From: Spirochaetaceae bacterium
GTDB taxonomy: Bacteria; Spirochaetota; Spirochaetia; SZUA-6; Fen-1364
Direction: 5' to 3'
Assembly (NCBI GenBank): GCA_003170115.1
Contig: PMZS01000129.1
Coordinates: forward strand, 1-7,516
DNA length: 7,516 nucleotides
Part shown: positions 1 through 6,417 of the stretch, piece after piece
Numbering within the stretch: the stretch's first letter is position 1
Layout of the letters: the number at the start of each line of letters is the position of its first letter
Notes under the pieces: generated by a model
The model's database searches: none
What the model was told of the DNA's origin: nothing
Seen by the model: only the letters and a program-made list of their open reading frames with translations
Program-made: the position numbers and the translations under genes

Positions 1-747
1 GAACAGATGGAGATGCAGTTCTTCGTGCACCCCTCGGAGGACATGAAGTGGTTCGACTACTGGAAGGAAAAGAGGTTCCAGTATTACCTGGACCTGGGGG
101 TGCGGAAGAGCAAGCTGCGCTTCCACCAGCACGGCCCGGATGAGCTCGCGCACTACGCGAAGCTCGCCTTCGACATCCAGTACGAGTTCCCCTTCGGCTG
201 GAAAGAGCTGGAAGGCATCCACAACAGGACCGACTACGACCTGAAGCGCCACACCGAGTTCTCCGGCAAGGACCTTACGTACCTCGACGAGGTGAGCCAC
301 GAGCGGTACATCCCGTACATCATCGAGACCTCGGCGGGCCTCACGCGCACCGTTCTCGTCATCCTTTCCGATGCCTACGATGAGGAGGTGGTGGACGGTG
401 AGAAAAGGGTCGTCCTGCGCTTCCACCCGCGCCTGGCCCCGATTACCGTCGGAATCTTCCCGCTGGTGAAGAAGGATGGGCTTGCGGAGATGGCCCGGAA
501 GCTCGACGACGAGCTGTGCGAGGACTTCCGCACATTCTACGATGAGGGCGGGGCCATTGGCAGGCGTTACCGCAGGCAGGACGAGGTGGGCACGCCGTTC
601 TGCGTGACGCTGGACTACCAGACGAAGGAAGACCAGACCGTCACGGTCCGCTTCCGGGACTCGATGAAGCAGGAGCGCGTGAAAATGGCCGACATCAGCG
701 CCACGCTGAAAAGATCGATCAAGGACTACAGAAGGGTAGGCGAGTGA
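1..747 (+). CDS. glyS: Glycyl-tRNA synthetase, single-chain dimeric class II type (C-terminal half; 5' end outside the window)
   Basis: Charges tRNA-Gly with glycine in the cytoplasm. The frame is open from base 1, so the gene starts upstream; 248 codons are present, about half of the usual 440-500 residues for single-chain GlyRS. Seen, counting codons from base 1: EQMEMQFF at the start, matching the end of class II motif 2 in GlyRS (family form EQMExxFF); a WFxYW segment; FPFGWKELEG near codons 63-72 followed by NRTDYDL, which line the glycine and ATP pocket in the family; and a motif 3 region, ETSAGLTR, at about codons 109-116. From about codon 136 comes the anticodon-binding domain, with LAP, FPLVKKDG and GRRYRRQDEVGTPFCVTLD. 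Motif 3 has Thr where many bacterial homologues have Asp (GLDR). The stop TGA overlaps the GTG start of the next gene, suggesting translational coupling. Family assignment is very secure. The symbol glyS (glyQS in some annotations) is conventional. Confidence 0.96.
   Translation, partial: EQMEMQFFVHPSEDMKWFDYWKEKRFQYYLDLGVRKSKLRFHQHGPDELAHYAKLAFDIQYEFPFGWKELEGIHNRTDYDLKRHTEFSGKDLTYLDEVSHERYIPYIIETSAGLTRTVLVILSDAYDEEVVDGEKRVVLRFHPRLAPITVGIFPLVKKDGLAEMARKLDDELCEDFRTFYDEGGAIGRRYRRQDEVGTPFCVTLDYQTKEDQTVTVRFRDSMKQERVKMADISATLKRSIKDYRRVGE
730..735 (+). promoter_or_regulatory. Ribosome binding site that decides the tyrS start
   Basis: AGAAGG lies inside the last codons of the glycyl-tRNA synthetase gene, eight bases before the GTG at 744. 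The alternative ATG at 756 has only GAGTGAGTC-like sequence in front of it, so the site favours the GTG start and the four-base stop/start overlap. Confidence 0.5.
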
Positions 748-2021
748 GTCAAGAAATGCGCGGGGTACCGCGCCGCTCGGTTTTCGACACGCTGAAGCAG
801 CGCGGCTTCGTCAGCCAGTGCTCCAACGAGGAGGGGCTGCGGAAGCTGCTGGACACCGAGAAGGTCACCTTCTACATCGGGTTCGACCCGACCGCCGAAA
901 GTCTCCACGTTGGGCACTTGCAGCAGCTCATGTTCATGGCCCACCTGCAGCGCGCCGGACACAGGCCAATCGCACTCGTCGGGGGAGGCACGACGCGCAT
1001 CGGGGATCCCACCGGGAGAACGGAGAGCCGTAAAATCCTTCCCGTGGAGACCATCGCGGCAAACGCCGAGCTCTTCCGGGGGCAGATCGCGCGGTTCCTC
1101 GATTTCACCGAGGGCAGGGCCCTGATGCTCGACAACGCGGAATGGCTCGCCCCGCTCAATTACATCGAGTTCCTTCGCGACATCGGGAAGCACTTCTCGG
1201 TGAACCGGATGCTCTCGTTCGAAACGTACAAGATGCGGCTCGAGACGGGGCTCTCGTTCATCGAGTTCAACTACCAGATCCTCCAGTCCTACGACTACCT
1301 CGTCCTGTACAGGACGCACGGGTGCCGGCTGCAGATGGGCGGCGATGACCAGTGGGGCAATATCGTGGCGGGCATGGACCTCATCCGAAGGGTTGAAGGG
1401 GTGGAGGCGTTCGCCCTCACCTCGCCGCTGGTCACACGGTCGGACGGGAAGAAGATGGGAAAGACCGAGCAGGGCGCTCTTTTTCTTGACCCCGCGATGA
1501 CCGGCCCGTACGAGTTCTACCAGTACTGGGTGAACGTGCCCGACGCCGACGTGGAGCAGTTCCTTTTTCGTTTTACTTTCCTGCCCGTCCCCGAGATCAG
1601 GGATCTCTGCGCCGTGAAGGACCAGAGGATCAACGATGCGAAGCGCCGGCTTGCCATGGAAATCACCACGCTCGTTCACGGTGAGCCCGCTGCCCGGGGG
1701 GCTGCCGAGGCTTCACGCGCCGCGTTCTCCGCCTCCGATGAAGGCACCGCCGCCGGGCCGGGCGCTCTTTCCGGTGTCCCCTCCATCGAGGTTCCCCGCG
1801 AGGAGCTGGTGAAGGGCATCGGCGTCGTCGACCTGTTCGTTCGTTCCACCCTCTGTGCAACGAAAAGCGATGCGCGGCGGCTGGTGAGCCAGGGCGGGGC
1901 GTCCGTCGGCAGGAAAAATGTCACCGACATCGAGACGGTGGTCACCGAGTCCGACGCGGAGAACGGCGTGATTCTGCTCAGGGCTGGAAAGAAGAGGTAC
2001 TTCCGTATTATCGTGACTTGA
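744..2021 (+). CDS. tyrS: Tyrosyl-tRNA synthetase, class Ic, with S4 domain
   Basis: Activates tyrosine with ATP and transfers it to tRNA-Tyr. The 425 residues are close to the 424 of E. coli TyrS. Seen: YIGFDPTAESLHVGH at residues 44-58, with HVGH as the HIGH signature; GDPTGRTESR at 87-96; a tyrosine-binding YxxxQxxD pattern (Y177, Q181, D184); GGDDQWGN at 199-206; and KMGKT at 237-241 as the KMSKS loop. Residues about 310-350 form an Ala/Gly-rich linker. An S4 RNA-binding domain follows from about 355 to the end (TKSDARRLVSQGG). Start choice: GTG at 744 gives a GTGA overlap with the glycyl-tRNA synthetase stop and has a purine-rich AGAAGG (730-735) eight bases upstream. The in-frame ATG at 756 has no comparable site. 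GGDDQW replaces the GGSDQW of E. coli; as I recall, this variant also occurs in some other TyrRS lineages. Functional assignment is secure. Confidence 0.97.
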   Translation: MSQEMRGVPRRSVFDTLKQRGFVSQCSNEEGLRKLLDTEKVTFYIGFDPTAESLHVGHLQQLMFMAHLQRAGHRPIALVGGGTTRIGDPTGRTESRKILPVETIAANAELFRGQIARFLDFTEGRALMLDNAEWLAPLNYIEFLRDIGKHFSVNRMLSFETYKMRLETGLSFIEFNYQILQSYDYLVLYRTHGCRLQMGGDDQWGNIVAGMDLIRRVEGVEAFALTSPLVTRSDGKKMGKTEQGALFLDPAMTGPYEFYQYWVNVPDADVEQFLFRFTFLPVPEIRDLCAVKDQRINDAKRRLAMEITTLVHGEPAARGAAEASRAAFSASDEGTAAGPGALSGVPSIEVPREELVKGIGVVDLFVRSTLCATKSDARRLVSQGGASVGRKNVTDIETVVTESDAENGVILLRAGKKRYFRIIVT

Positions 2022-2025
2022 GCGT

Positions 2026-2568
2026 ATGAAAAAGCTCAGGGACACGAACCTCGGAAAGTACGCCATCGCCATATCGGGGACGGTCCATCCCGTGCACGCA
2101 ATTTTCGCGATCTGCGGCACGATCCTGCTCCTCATTCCTTTTCTCGTCGCTTTTGCGATGACCCGATCCGCCCCCCTGTATCTCTACCTTCTGTACCCCC
2201 TGCTTTTCCTTGTCTCCCATTTCGTCTGGTTTCGCCTGCCGTCCGTGGACAGGAGGCTGCGCTGGATCCTGTTCTGGTCCACCCTGACCCTGGTGCTCGC
2301 ACTCGGCGCGGGTTTCATGTACTGGAGCTATCGAGAGGCCGAGGCGCGCGGCGGTGCCTTCCCCGCCGTGGGAATTTTCGCCATCCCTCATTGGGTTGCC
2401 CCGAACATCGACGCGGATTTCCCCACCGCTGCCTTGTACCTCCTCGTTCCTGCCGGGGCGGGTGCCGCGGTCTACTGCCTCGTGCTCGGCCTTTTCCTGA
2501 GGCTCTCCAGGAAGCACCGTGCGGATGAGCACCACCGCCGGTCGCCCGTCGACGGTAGAGGAGCGTGA
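2026..2568 (+). CDS. Unknown four-pass membrane protein, coupled to lnt
   Basis: I do not recognise a family. The 180-residue product has four hydrophobic stretches, at about residues 24-45, 51-69, 79-100 and 134-158. Positive charges gather at the N-terminus (MKKLR), in the TM2-TM3 loop (RLPSVDRRLR, 70-79) and after TM4 (RLSRKHR). By the positive-inside rule this places both ends and the middle loop in the cytoplasm. The longest loop (about 101-133, with REAEARGG and PHWVAPNIDADFP) would face outside. The C-terminal tail (about 163-180) is hydrophilic and rich in His and Arg. The ATG lies four bases after the tyrS stop with no good ribosome binding site, so reinitiation by ribosomes leaving tyrS is likely. 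Its stop overlaps the lnt start by four bases (GTGA), so the two products are probably made together. A role beside Lnt in the inner membrane is inference from position only. Third-position G/C bias matches its neighbours, so the gene looks native. Confidence 0.8.
   Translation: MKKLRDTNLGKYAIAISGTVHPVHAIFAICGTILLLIPFLVAFAMTRSAPLYLYLLYPLLFLVSHFVWFRLPSVDRRLRWILFWSTLTLVLALGAGFMYWSYREAEARGGAFPAVGIFAIPHWVAPNIDADFPTAALYLLVPAGAGAAVYCLVLGLFLRLSRKHRADEHHRRSPVDGRGA
2557..2563 (+). promoter_or_regulatory. Ribosome binding site at the lnt start (unusually close)
   Basis: AGAGGAG sits inside the last codons of the upstream membrane gene and ends one base before the GTG at 2565. The motif is strong but the spacing is shorter than the usual 5-9 bases. 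Efficient initiation may therefore depend on coupling with the upstream gene, whose stop codon TGA (2566-2568) overlaps the start. Confidence 0.45.
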
Positions 2569-4457
2569 CCCCCCGGATCCTGTACGAGGCTCTCCTGGTT
2601 CTTCATCTGAGCGGCGCGGCTGCCACGCTCCTGTTCTTCCTGCGCGCAAGGACCGGTGCCCTGACCGGCGTCCTGCTCATCCGTCTGCCCGAAATCCTTT
2701 TTTCGCTGACGAGTGTCTACTTTCTCTTCACCTACATCTACGCCACCAACGCGAACATGGACTACGTCCAGAGGTTCATGTCATCGCACGGGAATCAGCT
2801 TCTTGCTCCCGACAGCGCGCAGGAGAGGCGCGAGGCGTATCTGCATTTCCTGCCTCTCCTCGCCTTCGACGCGCTGTGGTACGTTGCCGCGCGCGTGCGG
2901 CGGCCTTCAGGAGAGGGATGGGCCTCGGCGTGGGCGCTTCCCCTCTCCATCGGATCCGGCATCCTCTACGCCCTGGCGTTTCCCTCGTTCCTCGGCACCG
3001 GCGGGCTGCCCGTCCTGGGATGGTTCTGCCTGGTCCCGTTGATGGTGTGCCTTGCAGGGGTGCCCGTCGGCAGGGGAGTCTTCTACGGGACGCTCGCGGG
3101 CGTGCTTCAGACCATGATCTCCAACTACTGGCTGGGCACGTTCAACCTGCTCACCCTGCAGTTCGTGAGCGTGGTCACGGCGCTGGAGTACGTCCCTTTC
3201 ATGCTGCTCTCCCTTGTGATCTTTCGGCGCGGAGGCCGGCTGGGCTTCCTCGTGTTCCCCGCCGCGTGGACCGTGTTCGATTGGCTGCGTTCGATGGGAT
3301 TCCTCGGATATCCCTGGGGCATGCTCGGGGCATCCCAGTACCCGGTGATCCCGATAATCCAGGTCGCCTCGCTCACCGGAGTGTGGGGAGTCACTTTCCT
3401 GGTGATCTTGTCAAATTCGGTGCTCGCTGAGTACGTGCGCGCGGCACTGGCGCGCGTGAGGGTCGGACCGGGCCCGGCGATCGTACTGGCCGCATCTCTT
3501 GTCGGCTGCCTGGCTTGGGCGGGTGTCGGTGCCCGGTCCGGGAATCCCCCCGGCCGGAGCGTTCGGCTGGCACTGGTTCAGCAGAACGATGACCCGCGGA
3601 AAGACGACTACAGAGAAGTCTTCGACACTCTGCGCCGCCTCACCGACAGCTCACTCGGACAGCGCCCCGACCTGATCGTATGGTCGGAGACCGCTTTCGT
3701 CCCGAATATCCGGCGCTGGAGCCGCGAGGACCCGAAGGAGTTTCCGCTGGCCGCCCTGGTGAGGGACTTCCTTGCCTACCAGAAAGGGATCGGCACCTGG
3801 CTTCTCACCGGCAACGACGACTACAGCTTCGTGACGCGCGACGGTGTCCAGGAAAGGCTCGACTACAATGGTTCGGTCCTCTTTGCCCCGGATGGAGAGA
3901 GGATCGAAACCTATCACAAGATCCACCTCGTTCCCTTCACCGAGTCTTTCCCGTACAGGAAGCAGCTGCCCGGCATCTATGCGCTTCTGCAGAGTTTCGA
4001 CGCGTACCTGTGGGAGCCGGGAGACCGACGGGTCGTTTTCCGGCACCCGAAGTTTTCCTTTTCAACGCCGATCTGTTTCGAGGACGCTTTCCCGGATGAC
4101 GTGCGGAGATTCGCGACGGCCGGCGCGGAGGTGATCCTCAACATCTCCAATGACTACTGGTCCCTCACGGAGGCGGAGGGAATGCAGCACGCGGCCAACG
4201 CCGTCTTCCGTGCCGTGGAAAATGGCAGGCCCCTTGCCCGCGCTTCCGCCTCGGGTCTTACCTGCCTTGTCGACCCGCGCGGCAGGATCCGCGCGCGAAC
4301 TCCTCTCTACCAGGAAAACCTTCTGATCGTGGACATCCCGCTGTCCTCACCGAAAAAGACCCTCTACACGCGGTGGGGTGACTGGTTTCCGGCCGCACTC
4401 GGTGCGTCACTCGGGGTCCTGCTGATCGGGGGCATCCTGCGCCGAAGGTCGCGTTGA
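2565..4457 (+). CDS. lnt: Apolipoprotein N-acyltransferase with an N-terminal membrane extension
   Basis: Adds the third acyl chain to the N-terminal cysteine of lipoproteins, the last step of lipoprotein maturation in the inner membrane. At 630 residues it is longer than E. coli Lnt (512). Lnt-type membrane helices begin near residue 125 (GILYALAFPSFLGTGGLPVL), with NYWLGTF at 187-193 and GYPWG at 248-252. The nitrilase domain runs from about 333 to 592 and holds the expected triad: Glu375 (VWSETAFVP), Lys452 (YHKIHLVPFTE) and Cys504 (TPICFED). NISNDYW (526-532) and ASASGLTCLVDPRGRI (560-575) follow, then a final membrane helix near 608-625. Residues 1-120 are extra: two or three hydrophobic segments (about 5-26, 33-60, 94-110) around a polar stretch containing NMDYVQRFMSSHGN. 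I chose the GTG at 2565 because the extension shows the same third-position G/C bias as the rest and the start overlaps the upstream stop. GTG at 2895 would give a conventional-length Lnt but has no ribosome binding site. The enzyme call is very secure; the role of the extension is unknown. Confidence 0.95.
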   Translation: MTPRILYEALLVLHLSGAAATLLFFLRARTGALTGVLLIRLPEILFSLTSVYFLFTYIYATNANMDYVQRFMSSHGNQLLAPDSAQERREAYLHFLPLLAFDALWYVAARVRRPSGEGWASAWALPLSIGSGILYALAFPSFLGTGGLPVLGWFCLVPLMVCLAGVPVGRGVFYGTLAGVLQTMISNYWLGTFNLLTLQFVSVVTALEYVPFMLLSLVIFRRGGRLGFLVFPAAWTVFDWLRSMGFLGYPWGMLGASQYPVIPIIQVASLTGVWGVTFLVILSNSVLAEYVRAALARVRVGPGPAIVLAASLVGCLAWAGVGARSGNPPGRSVRLALVQQNDDPRKDDYREVFDTLRRLTDSSLGQRPDLIVWSETAFVPNIRRWSREDPKEFPLAALVRDFLAYQKGIGTWLLTGNDDYSFVTRDGVQERLDYNGSVLFAPDGERIETYHKIHLVPFTESFPYRKQLPGIYALLQSFDAYLWEPGDRRVVFRHPKFSFSTPICFEDAFPDDVRRFATAGAEVILNISNDYWSLTEAEGMQHAANAVFRAVENGRPLARASASGLTCLVDPRGRIRARTPLYQENLLIVDIPLSSPKKTLYTRWGDWFPAALGASLGVLLIGGILRRRSR

Positions 4458-4478
4458 AAAGAAGACCTTGAAAAGAAG
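4454..4478 (+). repeat. 11-base direct repeat spanning the lnt stop and the next start
   Basis: TTGAAAAGAAG occurs at 4454-4464 and again at 4468-4478, separated by ACC (period 14). The first copy contains the lnt stop codon TGA. The second begins with the TTG that can start the glycosylase gene and continues into AGAAGG, a Shine-Dalgarno-like string ahead of a GTG at 4486. It probably arose by a small local duplication. Confidence 0.8.
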
Positions 4479-5184
4479 GCTGCGGGTGCTCTACGAGCAG
4501 ATCCTCGGCGCGTACGGCCGGCGCGGCTGGTGGCCCATCCCTGGAAGCGCGGGCCGGCGCGGATTCGATTCCCTGGGATACCACCCGGGTGATTTCCGCG
4601 CGCCTCGCCTGCCGGCCGGCAGGTTCGAGGTGATCATGGGCGCCGTTCTCACCCAGAATACGGCATGGACGAACGCCGCCGCGGCCCTTGCCCGCCTGCG
4701 GGACGCCGGTGTGCGACGGCCTGCGGACGTCCTGGCTCTGACCCCGCGGCGCCTTGCGGGACTCATCCGAAGCTCGGGGTACTTCAACCAGAAGGCGAAA
4801 AAGCTGAAGGCGATAGCATCGCTGTTCTCAGGCCCGGGCGCTCTGACACCCGCGGGCGCACCCTCCCGCGAGACTCTCCTTTCCGAATGGGGAATCGGGC
4901 CCGAGACGGCGGACTCGATTCTCCTCTACGCGTTTCAAATGCCGGTATTCGTGATCGATGCCTACACGCGAAGGGTCCTCTCCAGGATCGGGTTGATCGA
5001 GGGCGGGGAGAGCTATGACGAGATCCAGGCTCTCTTCCATGCCTCAATGGAGAGAAACCCCGCCCTGTACAATGAGTACCACGCCCTCATCGTTCAGCAT
5101 GCGAAACGGCTCTGCCGAGCGCGGCCGGAATGCGCCCCGTGCCCGGTGAAACGCTGCGGTTTTCGGACGGCTTCGCGATCTTGA
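4468..5184 (+). CDS. Helix-hairpin-helix GPD-type DNA base-excision glycosylase (endonuclease III / MagIII-like)
   Basis: Predicted to remove damaged bases from DNA. The 238 residues show YG..GWWP (16-23), FEVIMGAVLTQNTAW (53-67), GYFNQKAKKLK (104-114), the hairpin GIGPETADSILLYA (142-155), and VIDAYTRR (162-169) carrying the conserved catalytic Asp164. In E. coli endonuclease III the residue after GVGR is the lyase Lys120; here Glu146 stands there (GIGPE). The enzyme should therefore be a monofunctional glycosylase, as in Helicobacter MagIII (3-methyladenine). Four C-terminal cysteines (216, 222, 225, 230) suggest a [4Fe-4S] cluster, but the spacing C-x5-C-x2-C-x4-C is shorter than the C-x6-C-x2-C-x5-C of endonuclease III. 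The start is uncertain. TTG 4468 gives the longest frame, whereas GTG 4486 has AGAAGG at 4474-4479 with six-base spacing and may be the true start. It lies 10 bases after lnt in the same transcription unit. The family is secure; substrate is not known. Confidence 0.92.
   Translation: MKRRLRVLYEQILGAYGRRGWWPIPGSAGRRGFDSLGYHPGDFRAPRLPAGRFEVIMGAVLTQNTAWTNAAAALARLRDAGVRRPADVLALTPRRLAGLIRSSGYFNQKAKKLKAIASLFSGPGALTPAGAPSRETLLSEWGIGPETADSILLYAFQMPVFVIDAYTRRVLSRIGLIEGGESYDEIQALFHASMERNPALYNEYHALIVQHAKRLCRARPECAPCPVKRCGFRTASRS
4474..4479 (+). promoter_or_regulatory. Shine-Dalgarno-like site favouring a GTG start at 4486
   Basis: AGAAGG is six bases before an in-frame GTG (4486-4488), better placed than the purines before TTG 4468 (AAGAAG, three bases away). 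If used, the glycosylase loses only its first six residues, which lie before the conserved YG..GWWP region. Confidence 0.45.
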
Positions 5185-5217
5185 ACCACTGGAGATTTTC
5201 GGCCACACTTCAGCCCC

Positions 5218-6390
5218 ATGGCTCCTCCCCGCGCGCGCGAAATCGTTGTCTGCGGACACCTCTGCCTGGACATCATCCCCGGCTTCCCCGCCCTCGAGGG
5301 CTCACACGACTGGTTCCGTCCGGGGCGGCTTTCCCTCGTGGGCGCGCCGGTCATCTCCACCGGCGGCGCGGTCTCCAATGTGGGGCTTTCCCTGCACCGC
5401 CTCGGGCTGCCCGTGCGCCTCGTGGCGAAGATCGGCAACGATCCGCTCGGCCGGCTCATCTTCGAGAGGGTGAGCGCAATGGGAAAGGAGCTTGCGCGAG
5501 GCCTCGGACGCGCGGAAGGCGAGGTCACCTCGTATACCGTCGTGCTCAATCCGCCCGGGATCGACCGGATTTTCCTGCACTGCCCGGGGGCGAACGATAC
5601 TTTCACCGACGCCGACGTTTCAGACGAAGTCATCGAAGGCGCCTCGATTTTCCATTTCGGCTATCCGCCGCTCATGAAGCAGATCTGGTCCGACGGCGGC
5701 GTGCGGCTGGAAAGGCTGCTTGCCCGTGCGAAGGCACGGGGAGCCATGACCTCCCTCGACATGAGCCTGCCTGATCCTTCGAGCCCCTCGGGGATGATCG
5801 ACTGGGGCGCCCTGCTCTCCCGTGTGCTCCCGCGTGTCGACGTGTTCGTGCCGAGCATCGAGGAGCTTCTCTTCATGCTGGACAAGCCCGGTTTCGCCCG
5901 ACTCGCCGGCTCGGGCGGCGGGGAGGAGATCATCAGGCAGGTGACATTCCCGGAGCTTGCCCGGCTTGCCGAACGCGCCCACGCCGCGGGCGTTTCGGCC
6001 GTGCTCATCAAGCTCGGCGACAGGGGCGCCTACCTCCACACGAGCGCGAGGGGGCTGGCGGGCGCTGCCGGCTGGGCCAGCCGTGAGCTGTACACGCCGG
6101 TGTTCTCCGTGCCGAAAATCGCGGGAACCGCGGGATCCGGCGATGCGACGATTGCCGGTTTTCTGGCGTCGGTAGTCCGGGGCCTGTGCGCGGAGGAGGC
6201 GTTGACCCTCGCGGTCGCCGTCGGGGGTTGCTGCGTGGAGGCGCCGGACGCCACGTCCGGCATTCGCAGCTGGGATGAGACGCTCTCCAGGGTGAAGGCC
6301 GGCTGGGAACGTCGTTCGGTGGAGCTCAGGGAACCGGGCTGGCGCCCGGCGGCCCACGGTGTGTGGGCAGGTCCGAAGGACCGTCCCTGA
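5218..6390 (+). CDS. PfkB/ribokinase-family carbohydrate kinase, substrate unassigned
   Basis: Predicted ATP-dependent kinase for a sugar or nucleoside-like substrate. The 390 residues are somewhat longer than most PfkB enzymes (about 300-350). Seen: strand-start GHLCLDIIPGF (13-23); PfkB signature region STGGAVSNVGLSLHRLG (47-63) and AKIGNDPLG (70-78); HFGYPPL (146-152); VPSIEEL (211-217), where many relatives have N-x-x-E; IKLGDRGAYL (264-273); and signature 2 GTAGSGDATIAGF (303-315) with presumed catalytic base Asp309. The usual DTxGAGD is changed to GTAGSGD, so the leading Asp is missing. I recall this GSGDATIAGF form, followed by AVAVGG-C-VEAPDATSG, as an uncharacterised subgroup rather than a dead enzyme. 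The ATG at 5218 is the only reasonable start. It follows the glycosylase stop by 33 bases and has no nearby Shine-Dalgarno (GGAG at 5191-5194 is too distant). It ends eight bases from the convergent gene's stop. Family secure, substrate unknown. Confidence 0.92.
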   Translation: MAPPRAREIVVCGHLCLDIIPGFPALEGSHDWFRPGRLSLVGAPVISTGGAVSNVGLSLHRLGLPVRLVAKIGNDPLGRLIFERVSAMGKELARGLGRAEGEVTSYTVVLNPPGIDRIFLHCPGANDTFTDADVSDEVIEGASIFHFGYPPLMKQIWSDGGVRLERLLARAKARGAMTSLDMSLPDPSSPSGMIDWGALLSRVLPRVDVFVPSIEELLFMLDKPGFARLAGSGGGEEIIRQVTFPELARLAERAHAAGVSAVLIKLGDRGAYLHTSARGLAGAAGWASRELYTPVFSVPKIAGTAGSGDATIAGFLASVVRGLCAEEALTLAVAVGGCCVEAPDATSGIRSWDETLSRVKAGWERRSVELREPGWRPAAHGVWAGPKDRP

Positions 6391-6417
6391 GCTTGTTGCT
6401 ATTGCCCTGAGTCGAAG
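6370..6417. repeat. Palindromic, interspersed-repeat-like sequence at the convergent gene junction
   Basis: GGTCC-GAA-GGACC (6370-6382) forms a short perfect hairpin over the last codons of the kinase gene. It is followed by CCCTGAG at 6385-6391 and again at 6405-6411, the second running into TCGAAG. On the minus strand the segment contains CAAGCTCAGGGACGGTCC. From memory this resembles the CTTCGACAAGCTCAGGGACGG repeats scattered in intergenic regions of many GC-rich bacterial genomes. Here the copy looks degenerate, with about 20 bases between the two CCCTGAG units. No run of T directly follows the hairpin on either strand, so it is not a clear intrinsic terminator. Confidence 0.4.

Noticed and set aside
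726..1679. Long open frame (317 codons) antisense to tyrS
   Set aside because: It mirrors the secure tyrS coding sequence. Its product is rich in Arg, Pro, Glu and His with no motif, as expected from the complement of GC-rich coding DNA.
2008..2649. Antisense open frame (213 codons) across the unknown membrane gene
   Set aside because: The plus-strand frame has clean membrane segments and a positive-inside charge pattern. The antisense product is Gly/Arg/Glu-rich and featureless.
2750..2810. Resemblance of NMDYVQRFMSSHGN in the Lnt extension to the DFSxxYVAxxS region of CcmF-type cytochrome biogenesis proteins
   Set aside because: The likeness covers only a few residues; the WGxxEGS-type heme-handling motif and further helices are missing.
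2519..3430. Open frame (303 codons) overlapping the 180-residue gene and lnt in another frame
   Set aside because: The product is Arg/Pro/Ala-rich low-complexity protein with no domain, and the lnt frame with intact catalytic motifs occupies the region.
5185..5217. Promoter or operator in the 33-base gap before the kinase gene
   Set aside because: The gap is too short for a convincing -35/-10 pair, and no inverted repeat was seen.
5130..5774. Open frame (214 codons) in another frame over the glycosylase end and kinase start
   Set aside because: The product is Arg/Pro-rich with no motif, and the PfkB signatures lie in the chosen frame.
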